Shown: positions 53,561-63,529 of the stretch, in pieces | How positions within the stretch are numbered: position 1 is the first letter of the stretch | Layout of the letters: each line of letters begins with the position of its first letter | From: Pollenia angustigena | Lineage: Eukaryota; Arthropoda; Insecta; Diptera; Polleniidae | Assembly: GCA_930367215.1 (NCBI GenBank) | Contig: OV884059.1 | Coordinates: 9,014,945-9,078,944, forward strand | DNA length: 64,000 nt | Direction of reading: 5' to 3' | Translations under genes and position numbers: made by a program | Notes under the pieces: generated by a model | What the model saw: the letters and a program-made list of their open reading frames with translations, nothing else | Database searches by the model: none | Told to the model about the DNA's origin: nothing

Positions 53561-54780
53561 AAGCTGCTATTTTAGTGCTGACAACGAAGAAGGTTGCAAA
53601 ACGAAAAAACATTAATGAATATGTTTATATAGTAAGCCCCTAAAAAGCCCTTTAGGAGTGCTTTGTTTGCATGTTAAAATAAGCGCTTATTGTCAGCAGA
53701 AAATAGTCCTCCAAACCGGGAACACCCCATACAAAAATCAGGCATCCCATCAGCAGGTTTGAAGCGATTTGTGGTATGAATTCATACACAAAACCTGCTC
53801 CTTTTGGAGCACATTTTTTACTGGGATAAAACTCTTTTGTGAACAATCTTTAACTAGAGTTAAAAAGTTATTGAAAACCATTTTAATTAAAGCTTAAAAA
53901 TTTTCTTTAAAAGGCAGATTAATTATACTACAGATTAATTTGAATTTTAAGCAGTTTTTCTCCAAGTGTTTTAAATTCTTTATCTTTTCACAAAACTTTT
54001 ATTGCATATATTAAGGCATATTTTAAATATATATTTAATTTTATTAAACGTTTTCTTAATGATTTTTCAACTATCTTGACATGTTATTATGTCATTCATT
54101 GGTTTATATTTATATTAATGTAAATTAAGTAAAATTTATTAAACTTTTATGTTATTTATTGCATTTTCCATAAAATGAAATTGATGTGTATGTAAATGAG
54201 TTTTGTGTGAATATATTTTGAGGCTACAGTAATTCGAAATTAGTTTTCCAAGCAAAAATTATATTTTAAACAAATTTTGTAGATTTTATTATAATTTAAA
54301 TTGCTTTAAAAAGAGTTTGATATCATTAACACTTTCAGTAGTGTTGTAGTGGTGTTTCTGAAACTATCTCAAATTACAATAACTGTAGCATACTTTTTGA
54401 CACTCAACATTTTTAATTTAATACTGTTAAATAAATATGTGTAACTAGAACATTGTACTTTACTTTGCCTTTCTAAGCACTGTTCTTGAGTCAAATGCAA
54501 CATTCATTGTGCAAATTCCTAAGAAATTCCTTATAGTCATGAACACAACGCACATGAGTGATGTAAATTTCAATTTATTAAAAATTCTCAAATTGTTTTA
54601 TTAATTGATGTTGTATTCTTTTTCTTTGGGTAATTTATTACATAGTCATTATTTAATTACAAAGTAAATGGTGATTTATTGTTAAGGATTAGAAACATTT
54701 TTAGTAAAATCTTTAAAAGATTTAAATTCAAATAAATTTTGAATTAATGATTTAGTTTTATATAAGTTCCGTTCTCGTTC
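53561..54780. other. AT-rich sequence, nothing recognised
   Basis: The minus-strand frame 53652-53846 (64 residues) lies in a slightly GC-richer patch but has no signature. A short stem GCTCC..GGAGC at 53796-53810 is noted. Confidence 0.4.
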
Positions 54781-54786
54781 AGGTTT

Positions 54787-55370
54787 TATACCCTTCACCA
54801 GGGGTAGAAAGGGTATATATAAGTTTATCATTTCGTTTAAATTTCTACAATATTGATCTAAGACCCTTAAAAGTATATATATTCTGGGCCCTTATCAGTA
54901 GCGAAGTTAATATACTGATTTCCGTCTGTCTGTTCAAATGGGGTTTTCGAAGACCCCAGATACGATGGGGACTTAGTCGTTACTTATTTATGTCACATAT
55001 ACTCCGTTGAAATTTGCTATTGAAAGGACTGAGATCATTTCAATTGATCCCAAACCGTATTAAGTATATTCTGGGCTCTTATAAGTAGCGAAATTGATTT
55101 AACTATGTCCGTCTGTCCGTGTGTCCGTTGAAATGAGTTTTCCAAAGACCCCAGAAATGATTGGGACTAGGTTGAAAAATAATTATACGTAAAGTGCGGA
55201 ATTGTTTGCTATTTAAATGCAGCCTGATCGGTTCTTAAATGGCGGACATATGAGCAAAAAACTACGACTGCCTCTAATTTTACCCACAAATCCGTTGCTA
55301 TTGTTTTTAATGTTTGTTTTATTTATATCTGGGGAATGACAGAGCCAAAGTTTTCCAATTAGTTACAAGC
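54787..55370 (+). repeat. Dispersed fly repeat (ATACCCTTCACC type), two partial units
   Basis: Opens TTATACCCTTCACCAGGGG, then AAGGGTATATATAAGTTTATC and TATATATTCTGGGCCCTTATC, then CCGTCTGTCTGTTC and GGGGTTTTCGAAGACCCCAG. A second part at 55060 repeats TTCTGGGCTCTTATAAGTAGCG and CCGTCTGTCCGTGTGTCCGTT. This is the standard fly word set. It leads directly into the tandem array. Confidence 0.7.
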
Positions 55371-56940
55371 ATATTGATTGTCAATACACAACATCCGACA
55401 AAATGATGGCGGGATTAAAGAAGTAGACATGGCACAAAATAGATTTATTTATATCTAAAGAACGATAGGAGAAAAATGTTCCAATTTTGGTACAATTAGC
55501 TGGGTTTTCAATACACAACCTCTCTAAAACAAATGGGCAGGATTGAAGAAATAGGCGTGGCACTTCCCATACAAAGACATATTACATTTTTCTTTACATA
55601 TCTGAAGAACGAAAATAGCCAAAGTTTCCAAATAAGGTACAAGCATCTTGGTTTTTAATAGACAACATCCGACAAAATGTGGGCGGTATTGGAGAAGTAG
55701 GCGTGGCACAAAAAAGATTTATTTATACCTAACGAACGGAATTTGCAATTTTGTATTATTAATACACAACCTCTCTAAAAATATGGGCGGGATTGCAGAG
55801 GTAGGCGTTGCATTTCTCATACAAAGACATTCAGCCATGTCACAGAGTACAATTCCGTTCGGAAACGGAATTCATTCCGTATTTTGGTGCTTCAGAAAAT
55901 GACGAAAAAAAAATCGGAATGAAACCATTTTTGTTTTCATGCACGGAATGGCAGTTTTCTGTATCTGAAAGGCCAAAAAACTATCAAAATACACTTTCTA
56001 TCAATAAACAAATAAGTTTTCTTCAATTCCGAACGGAATCATTCCGAACGGAATCATTCCGAACGGAATTGTACTCTGTGACATGGCTGATTATAAATTT
56101 TTGTAAATCTGGAGAATGCCAAGAGTCAAAGTTTCCAAATTAGGTGCAAGCATCTTGGTTATCAATAGACAACATCCGACAAAATGTTGGTGGGATGAGA
56201 GAAGAAGGCGTGACACAAAATAGATTTATTTATATCTAAAGAACGGTAGAAGAAAAATTTCCAAATTTTGTACAAATAATAACTGGGTTATCAATACGCA
56301 ACCTCTCTAAAAAATGGGCGGGATTGAAGAAATAGGCGTTGCTCTCATCAAACAAAGACAAAACACATTTCTGATTACATATCTGGAGAACAGAAATAGC
56401 TAAAATTTTTAAATTAGGAACAAACATCTCGGTTATCAATACACTGCATTCGACAAAATATGGGAGGGATTGCAGAAGTAGGCGTGGCACTTTTCATACA
56501 AAGACATTATAAATTTTTGTAAATCTGGAGAATGCCAAGAGTCAAAGTTTCCAAATTAGGTGCAAGCATCTTGGTTATTAATAGACAACATCCGACAAAA
56601 TGTTGGTGGGATGAGAGAAGAAGGCGTGACACAAAATAGATTTATTTATATCTAAAAAACGGTAGGAAAAAAATTTTCCAAATTTTGTACAAATAGCTGG
56701 GTTATCAATGCACAACCTCTCTAAAAAATGGGCAGGATTGAAGAAATAGGCGTTGCACTCATCAAACAAAGACAAAACACATTTCTGATTACATATCTGG
56801 AGAACGGAAATTGCTAAAGTTTTCAAATCTCAAAAAAATCTCAGTTATCAATAAACTTCATCCGACAAAATGTGGGAGGGCCTAATGAAGTAGACATGGC
56901 ACTAAATAGATTTATTTATAAATAAATTACTTTCTGCTGT
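55371..56940 (+). repeat. Two-part tandem array, higher-order unit about 275 bp
   Basis: Two related half-units alternate: A with CAACATCCGACAAAATG..GGGCGG and AGGCGTGGCACAAAATAGAT, and B with ACACAACCTCTCTAAAAAATG and TAGGCGTTGCAC.TC.TACAAAGACA. A occurs at about 55396, 55671, 56172, 56453, 56594 and 56863; B at about 55521, 55773, 56301 and 56717. A segment of about 416 bp (from 56090 and from 56506) is a further, more recent duplication. Minus-strand frames such as 55381-55563 are repeats of one chance frame. A MITE interrupts the array at 55832. Confidence 0.85.
55832..56089. mobile_element. MITE with ATT target duplication and proven empty site
   Basis: Inverted ends CAGCCATGTCACAGAGTACA and its exact complement on the right extend over about 33 bases, to ATTCCGTTCGGAA. 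ATT stands on both sides (55829-55831, 56090-56092). The uninterrupted version ACAAAGACATTATAAATTT is present at 56499-56517, so the insertion point and the 3-bp duplication are directly visible. Inside, ATTCCGAACGGA is repeated three times at the right end. 258 bp, non-coding; the frame 55808-56143 spans it by chance. Confidence 0.88.
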
Positions 56941-57286
56941 TATCGCACCATAAAAGGGAAAAAACGGGTTAAATTGATTACCTCATATCACCAAATTAGA
57001 AAAATAAGCGGACAGGTATCTGGTAATTTTTTGAAATTCGCCCCTTTTAGGGAATAAATGAGTATAACCTGTATTTTGGAACTTCTTCGTCTCCCTATCT
57101 ATCTTTTAAACCAATAAATAAAGAAATAAAGATGATACCAACTTCAAAACTTATCTAAAATATGCATATGTTAATTTTGTCTTTTTTCGGAATTCTAAAC
57201 GTTTCGAAGGGGCGAAAATCGTACCTATTTTGGTACTTTTTTACAACCATTTTTCTCTATTCATTGACATATACTTACGTATTAAA
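56941..57286. other. Unassigned sequence
   Basis: No gene. GGGGCGAAAATCG at about 57209 and CGCCCCTTTTAGGG at 57039 are opposite-facing words without further support. Confidence 0.4.
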
Positions 57287-57289
57287 TTA

Positions 57290-58114
57290 CACTACGTGAC
57301 AATTTTTTGACCAAATTAATTTGACACCTAATATTTGTGTAAAATTTTCCGCTGAATCCGAATATGAAATCAGAATTGTCAAAAGTAGAACAGCTTTTGA
57401 GATTTTCCAAAATTACCGTTGTGTGTGATATTAAAAAAGATGATGTGACTGATATGCAAATATCCAAAAAATAAAATTTTAGCCTATTTCAATAGGAACA
57501 TTTTGTGCCCAATAGGATCCAGATCGGTGCAAAAATGACAAAGTTATAAAAGATTAATTGAATTAACCCACAACAAATAAACATACAAAGCAAAATTTTT
57601 AGTAACAAAAAATATTAAAAATTGCTTGAAAATATTGAATTTCTATGTGGGATAATTTACAAAATCTTCTGTAGCTTTGTCACTTTTGTACCAATCTATG
57701 TCTCGTTGGGCTAAAAATTTTCATATTAAAATAATCTAATGTCGCATGCATTAAAACATTAGGATTTTTAAATCATTGGTTTAAAAAAAATAACTTGAAA
57801 AGAGCAAAATTGAATAAAATCATAAAATTTTTAATGAAGCTTGAACTTTTGTCCCCTGTAACTCTATCATTTCTTGACCAATCTTCACAAGCAATTCATG
57901 CTTATTTTAGAAATTGTATAACCTTTCACCAAAAATAAAGAAATACTTAATCCGTTTAAAATTTTAGAAGATATTTGCATTTTTGTGTTTTTTAAAACAC
58001 AAATAACGGTTATTTTGGAATATCTCAAAAACTGTTCTACTTTTGACAATTCTGACAAAGATTAGCTGTCAGATTCATTTGGTCACGACTTTGTTGAAAT
58101 TTTGTCACGTAGTG
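57290..58114. mobile_element. Long-TIR element with TTA target duplication (CACTACGTGAC ends)
   Basis: Perfect terminal CACTACGTGACAA repeats, then similar sequence in inverted orientation for about 150 bases: GACCAAAT.AAT.TGACA, CAGAATTGTCAAAAGTAGAA, CAG.TTTTGAGAT.TTCCAAAA. TTA flanks both sides (57287-57289, 58115-58117). A three-base duplication with CACTA at the tip fits either PIF/Harbinger or CACTA; I cannot decide. Frame 57282-57467 runs in the repeat and is not a transposase. 825 bp. Confidence 0.78.
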
Positions 58115-58149
58115 TTATTGGCTGCCACTTCAATATTGAAATTTTCTTA

Positions 58150-58685
58150 GAAACTTCAAATTATAGATGCAGGGTCCTGAGTGAATGAGAACCTAAAAGG
58201 TGAAAAATTATGGTACTTTTTTTCTTCAATTGGTACTATGTATTGGACTAGAAACATAAAATCAAATATGCATGGTCCTAAGTGAATAAAAACCTGTAGG
58301 GGGTAACTTTTTGATACTTTTTCGTGCTACATCTGGTACTTTTTCTCTACTTTACAAAATTTACTTGTCCTAAGTGGATGAGAATTTATAGAAGGAAACT
58401 TTTTGGTACTTTTTTGTTTTTCCACTGGTACTTTTTGAATTGGACCTAGAAACATAAAACTAAACACGCAATGTCCTAAGTGGATGAGAATATTTAAGAG
58501 GGAACGTTTTGGTACTTTTTTGTTCTTCAACTGGTACTTTTTGAATTTTTATTAATACTAAACCTAGAAACATAAAAATCAACATGCATAGTCAAGAGAG
58601 TTTGAGAAACTATAGAGGAGACTTTTTGGTACTTTTTTGTTTTTCAATTGGTACTTTCTGATTTTTTTTTTCATAAAGTTATATA
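58150..58685 (+). repeat. GGTACTTTTTTG tandem repeat, unit about 110 bp
   Basis: Each unit reads CCTAAGTGGATGAGAA, TTTTGGTACTTTTTTGTTT, TTCAACTGGTACTTTTTGAA and CCTAGAAACATAAAA. Paired GGTAC words lie at about 58210, 58310, 58405, 58510 and 58627. Related in style to the AGTACTTTT field at 26-36.6 kb, but more regular. Confidence 0.75.
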
Positions 58686-59040
58686 AAAGATGATTTTGTT
58701 TGTCGTGCTTAATTCACAATTTTTATTCTTGTTATTAAAAATAAAATTACTTTCGAATCGAACAAGTATTCGATCACGACTGCAGAAATAAGCCCCTAGT
58801 TTTAGGTCAGTTTTAGATAAGATCTAGTTCAGGGCTAATTCAGCTTTTGTGCAGCTCTTTTTTCGTTTGAGTTTAGTTTTAGTGCTGATAATGGTTTAGA
58901 TTTTTGTTGAGTTCTTATATAAACCAGATTTTATAATATTTCTTCTCAACAGTCTATATATTCTTGTTCGGACTCTAGTTGAGATTTTAGTTTAGATTCT
59001 GCTTTAGGGTCCAGTTCAGTTCTTATATTTTACACAGATT
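58686..59040. repeat. Dispersed repeat fragment and inverted AACTGAAC-type minisatellite
   Basis: GATTTTGTTTGTCGTGCTTAA at 58692 is the fourth copy of the dispersed word. From 58790 to 59030, TTAGTTTTAGTG, TCTAGTTGAG, GTTTAGATTC and AGTTCAGTTCTTA look like the complement of the AACTGAAC minisatellite. Confidence 0.5.
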
Positions 59041-59876
59041 CTTTAAACCCAGTTTTTCTTACCGCTTTATTTTACTTTAAAAACTTTTCTAGCTGCTTTA
59101 TTTTAAAAATAAAGTTTCAGCTTTTTACATTAAAAAATTTATGCAGTTCTTTTTGCCCTTTCCTTGTAGTTTATTTCACTTTCAATTGCTGGGTAGTTAC
59201 GTTACAGTTACAAATGAAATTTCCTTTATTTTATTTTTTTTTTTGTTTGTTTGTTGTTGTTTAACTTGCTGCTGTGTGTTGGAGTTTGAGTTTAATCGAA
59301 TTAATTATGCTTGAATTTATATACAAAACATGCAAAGAGAGCCTGAATCTATTGCTAGGTATAATTTGATTAATTAACGCCTAAATGTATGCAGACAGTT
59401 TTGCCAACAATTTCAATTTCACTTGATTTCTCTTTTGTTTTGGGTTCGTTTGGACGGGTAAGCATAAGAGAGTTTGTGGAAAAGGGTGGTATGAAGCAGA
59501 CTTTTCACCAGTCAGACTTGACAGTTTCAAAAATTGGTAGTAGTCGTTGGAGTTGTAGAATATGTATATAAATATTGGAGTTGGTTCGCTGCAAACCTTT
59601 TGCAAAGTTTAATTTTTAAGCATGATAGGGTGGCTTTTTTTTTTTTTTTGTTTAACAATTTCCTTTGTTTTTGAAATGATGGACACTTTTATTGGAGGAA
59701 ACAGGATTAAATACAATACTGTTTAATTTATGCAGTTTAAACAATTTTGTATGCAATATGCTTGTAAATGTTAATAATATTGAAATACAAATTAAAAAAT
59801 ATTACATGTGTAATGTGTGTATAGAAAAAGAAAACAGTAAAACCTTTAAAAGCTACATTTAAAATATTCACCCCTA
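59041..59876. other. AT-rich sequence, nothing recognised
   Basis: Overlapping short frames on both strands at 59381-59605. T runs near 59230 and 59635. No gene. Confidence 0.45.
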
Positions 59877-59878
59877 TT

Positions 59879-60773
59879 ATGAAAGTCGACGGCACCTGAA
59901 CAGTAATGGTATTTTCTGAGTCGTTGTTGACAGTCAATTGATATTTTCTAAGGCGCTTTTAAGTCGACGTCGAGTAGTATTATCCCCGTTTTAGTCGACA
60001 GGAAATTTTGCGACGACTCAAATGAAAGTTAAAGAAGTTTTAAATGACATGTAAACATATTTATTGAAAACGCTTAAAATAAAAAAATGCAAATTTAAAA
60101 GAAGTTATGGGAACATATTGTATTAGTAATTTTAACGCGAAAATGGCGAAAGTTCGGAAAACTTTCCTAAAATAGCGAAAATGTCCAATTTAACGCGAAC
60201 GCCTCAAAGAGCCAAAATTGCGAAAATTCGGAAACATTTGCAAAAATAGCGAAAATTCTCGAACATTTTTAATATATAAAAAAAGCCATAAAATTGATTA
60301 AAGTCCCTTAAACTGTAACGAATGGCAAAAATTCGGTGAAAATTGCTCAATTAACGGAAATTCGCAAAAATTTGCTAACAGCGGCATGAAAGAAAAGTCT
60401 TATATTTATTAATAAACATTAAAGCTATAAAGAATCAGAAAACTTACAGTAAAAATATCTTTTATCAAAAACATGCCAAAAATTTGCGAAAAAATACAAA
60501 ATTGGAAACAAACTCTACACTTTATTTTAAAAAGCTAAATCAGTTAAAAAAAAAACATGTCGGAAAATAGCATAAATAGCGTTAAATAGTAAGTGAAGAA
60601 CAAAAAAAAAAATTATTGGAAATGGGATTTTTTTTTTTTTTGTCACATTTTCGATAACTAGTCGACGTCTTATAAAATGCCAAACTAACGTCAAGGTGAT
60701 GTAGTCGTCGCCTTGATGTGACACCAATTAAAAATTAATGTCGACGTCGACAACGTCTTACATAATAGGGGTG
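59879..60773. mobile_element. Inverted-repeat element rich in GTCGACGTCGAC words
   Basis: The ends CACCCCTATTATGAAAGTCG and (complement) CACCCCTATTATGTAAGACG match at most of the first 20 bases. ATT flanks both sides (59876-59878, 60774-60776). GTCGAC, GTCGACGTCGA and GACGTC words cluster inside both ends. The middle repeats AAAATAGCGAAAAT and AATTCGGAAA.  No coding frame. 895 bp. Class uncertain; the ATT flanks parallel 55832-56089. Confidence 0.68.
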
Positions 60774-60776
60774 ATT

Positions 60777-61000
60777 ATTTTTTTTTAACCGAATTGGTTT
60801 TTCTTTGTAATGCAAAGAAGAATTATTAAATTATTTTTTAGGTTACCAACGAATGGGTTAATGAATAAAATCTTTAAAGTGGCTTCTAGACTAATATTTT
60901 CTAAGATCTAAGAAATAAGCTAGTTTTTTTCTTAAACGCTTATTATTTTTTATGTAGTTAAATAAATGTTTAATAGTCTTAAATCGCTTTAACTAAAAAA
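60777..61000. other. AT-rich sequence, nothing recognised
   Basis: No feature seen. Confidence 0.4.
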
Positions 61001-61045
61001 AATTTTAGAAAAGTTTCGTTCTATTCAGGTCTTACTGTAATTTAT
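61001..61045 (+). repeat. 165-bp tandem repeat, first unit (left of insertion)
   Basis: TTTTAGAAAAGTTTCGTTC, TATTCAGGTCTTACTGTAATT matches the start of the units at 62893 and 63058. The unit is cut at 61045 by the hAT-like element and resumes at 62795. Confidence 0.8.
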
Positions 61046-61551
61046 GGCTCCGTGCAATAACTCCCAGGTGCAATAAGTCCCAAGAAAAAAATGAAATTAG
61101 ACCCAAAAAATTTTCATACAAAAGTGGGAGTAATTTCATTATAAAATAGCTCCCAGCCCTCTCGGTTTTAATTCATTTTTTAAGAAGTTTCATTTCATTT
61201 TTTCATTTTTTGCCTGGGAGTTAATTCATTTTCAATTATTTGCAATTTCTTATGCTTGTGTAACATTTTAAACGGTATTTATAAAGGGATAGTTTTAAAC
61301 AGTTGCTACTCATACATTTGGAATATTTTGAAAAGGTAAAGGATGTATGTTAAAAACTTGAAAAGAGGGAGAGTGAGGAAGAAAATTCTTGCAACCGGCT
61401 GAAGAATGGATATACAAAGAAGCTTTAGTAAGCGAAGCCGGTGTTTGTTATACATACCATAGAGGAGATAATCCTTGTACTAACGATTGTGCCATATGTA
61501 TGGGTAGTGCATCAATGACTCTCTTTTTGCCATACAAGCACCTAAAAACTT

Positions 61552-62356
61552 GGGCGGCATGAAATAACCCCCCAAAAGTTTGTACAGAGAACAACAAAAA
61601 CGATTTTTGGGGGGTTATTTCACTTTCTTTGGGGAGCTAATTCATTTTTTAATTGGGGTATTATTTCATATGAAATTATCCCCAAAAAATCATTATGAAA
61701 TAAAGCCCCAATATATTTTTTAGGGGATTATTTCATTTTCAAATTTATAATGAAAACGTTTTTGGGCGCAAGGGCTTATCCACTTTGGTATACAGAACGC
61801 CGGCTTCAATAAATAAAGCTACCCTGCATGACTTTTTCCTCTATGGTATAACAAACACCGTCTTCGCTAACTAAAGCTTCTCTGCGTAGCCGGGTCGAGT
61901 CGGTATTTTTATATTATAGAGGGGAAATCCTGGCGCAATGCAGAGAAGCTTTAGTTAGCGAAGCCGGTGTTTGTTATACCACAGAGGAAAAAGTCATTGC
62001 GCCCGGCCGAAGGCCGGCTATGCAGCAAAGCCTTGGTTGGTGAAGCTTGTGCTTGGTATATCATATCATGATATCTATCGCGTGATTCATTAAAGCAAAA
62101 CTGTATAATTAATTGTATTACATATATTGTGCTCTTATTTCATTTCAGAAATTGGGGTTTTATTTCAAATGAAGTAAGCCCCAAAAAATTAGGGAATTAT
62201 TTCATTTATGTTTGGGACGTTATTCCATTTCGTTGGGGGCTAATTTCATTTTCAAAATTGGGGCTTTATTGCATAAGAAATATGGCCCCACGCTTTGGGG
62301 GGTTATTTCATTATTTTTTTGGGGGGTTATATTTTGGGGGATTATTTCATGCCGCC
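61552..62356. mobile_element. hAT-like non-autonomous element, copy 3, nested in copy 2
   Basis: The ends are GGGCGGCATGAAATAACCCC and (complement) GGCGGCATGAAATAATCCCC. AAAAACTT flanks both sides (61544-61551, 62357-62364), a perfect 8-bp duplication. The tip GGGCGG is shared with copy 1 at 13086. The interior has GGGGTTATTTCATT words in both orientations and a central hairpin with GC-rich units. 805 bp, no coding capacity. Confidence 0.85.
61830..61995. repeat. Central hairpin of GC-rich units, 56-base arms
   Basis: GACTTTTTCCTCTATGGTAT, AACAAACACCG and CTAACTAAAGCTTCTCTGC at 61830-61885 face GCAGAGAAGCTTTAGTTAGC, GAAGCCGGTGTTTG and TATACCACAGAGGAAAAAG at 61940-61995. About two mismatches in 56. 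The right arm leads into CCCGGCCGAAGGCCGGC at 62002-62018. The same unit occurs in direct orientation in copy 1 (13435-13800). Confidence 0.8.
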
Positions 62357-62794
62357 AAAAACTTGCAATATCTGCGTGCTTAAACTGCAGGCAGCTGTCA
62401 TTACAAGAAATCAGGATACAAAAAAATGCCCCATTTGTTGCCAAAATGTCGAGGACTCAAGTATAGTTTTTGGGTAACGTGATATGTAAATATTCAAGTA
62501 AAACGAATATATAATAAATTTCTTTGGAAGTTCTTTCATTTTTTTGGCCTTATTTCATTTCTTTTCGATGAACTGTTTTTGGAAGTTATTTCATAAATGT
62601 CTTTAGGAGTTATTTCATAATGAAACAACTCCCAAAAGTTGGGGTTTGTTTCATTTTAGACTTGGAAATTATTTAATTTTTTTAGGATTTATTTCTTTTT
62701 TCCAGCTTGGGACTTATTTAATTTATTTTGGGATTTATTTCATTGGGAGTTATTGCACTGGGACTTATTGCACGTGGGCTTATTTCACAGAGCC

Positions 62795-63235
62795 TAATTT
62801 ATATTTTAACAATATCTTTCTGTTAATTGCTTGTAAAGCTGGAATTTTTCCTCTTGTATTTGTTTTAAAAATCTATGACAGAGGAGTGCCTTTTTTAGAA
62901 AAGTTTGGTTCTATTCAGGTCTTACTGTAATTTTTATTTTAACAATATCTTTCTGTTAATTGCTTGTATCGCTGGAATAATTTTCCTACATATTTTTATT
63001 ATTTTTTCCTCTTGTATTTGTTTTTCCGGTTAAAAATCTACGACAGAACAGTGCCTTTTTTTAGAAAAGTTTCGTTCTATTTAGGCCTTACTGTAATTTT
63101 TATTTTAACAATCTCTTCCTGTTTACTGCTTGTATAGCTGGAATAATTTTCCTACATTTTTTTATTATTTTTCCTCTCGTATTTGTTTTTCCGGTTAAAA
63201 ATATACGACAGAGAAGTGCCTTTTGCTACAGTTAT
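62795..63235 (+). repeat. 165-bp tandem repeat, remaining units
   Basis: Right half of unit 1 (ATTTTAACAATATCTTTCTG, TTAATTGCTTGTA), then units at 62886 and 63051 and a partial one at 63216. Each has GTGCCTTTTTTAGAAAAG, TCTATT.AGG.CTTACTG, GCTGGAATAATTTTCC and TTTTTCCGGTTAAAAAT. Step is 165 bases. Short and well conserved. Confidence 0.85.
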
Positions 63236-63525
63236 GAATTAATTTTTAATATTTTTCCAAGCCATCAGTTAATGTCATCGTAATTTTTTTTTTTTTTCTA
63301 AATAAACTCTGAAGTTGCTTGTTGGCTGGAGTTCAATGTGAGATTTTTTAAACCGTTCTTTTTTATTCAATTGATGTCTATTATCAGTTGTATGTACAGG
63401 AAGATTCCATTAGGAATTTGTTTTTTATTTGTAATGCATATTTTTAAGCACGGTACAGTAAGCAACAATCGAAATAAAAATAAAACTTTAAAAGTGAAAC
63501 TTGATTGAAACTTATAAAATCCGTA
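63236..63525. other. AT-rich sequence, nothing recognised
   Basis: T run near 63284. No feature seen. Confidence 0.4.
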
Positions 63526-63529
63526 GAAA

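Larger units (their letters stand above)
61046..62794. mobile_element. hAT-like non-autonomous element, copy 2 (hosts copy 3)
   Basis: The ends are GGCTCCGTGCAATAACTCCC and (complement) GGCTCTGTGAAATAAGCCC. The eight bases TAATTTAT flank it exactly (61038-61045 and 62795-62802). The empty form CTTACTGTAATTTTTATTTT is seen in the next two units at about 62920 and 63090. TTATTTCATT, CTCCCA and GGGAGTTATT words crowd both ends. One GC-unit (CCGGCTGAAG, GTAAGCGAAGCCGG, TATACATACCATAGAGG) lies at 61390-61475. Removing the nested copy leaves an element of about 936 bp, close in size to copies 1 and 3. No transposase; frames at 62129-62930 are repeat by-products. Confidence 0.85.

Noticed and set aside
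55381..56826. Series of similar minus-strand frames starting MPRL
   Set aside because: They are the same chance frame in each unit of the 275-bp array; lengths vary with mutation.
62129..62930. Several overlapping frames in the hAT-like element region
   Set aside because: They translate the repeated TTATTTCATT words in all phases; no transposase residues are present.
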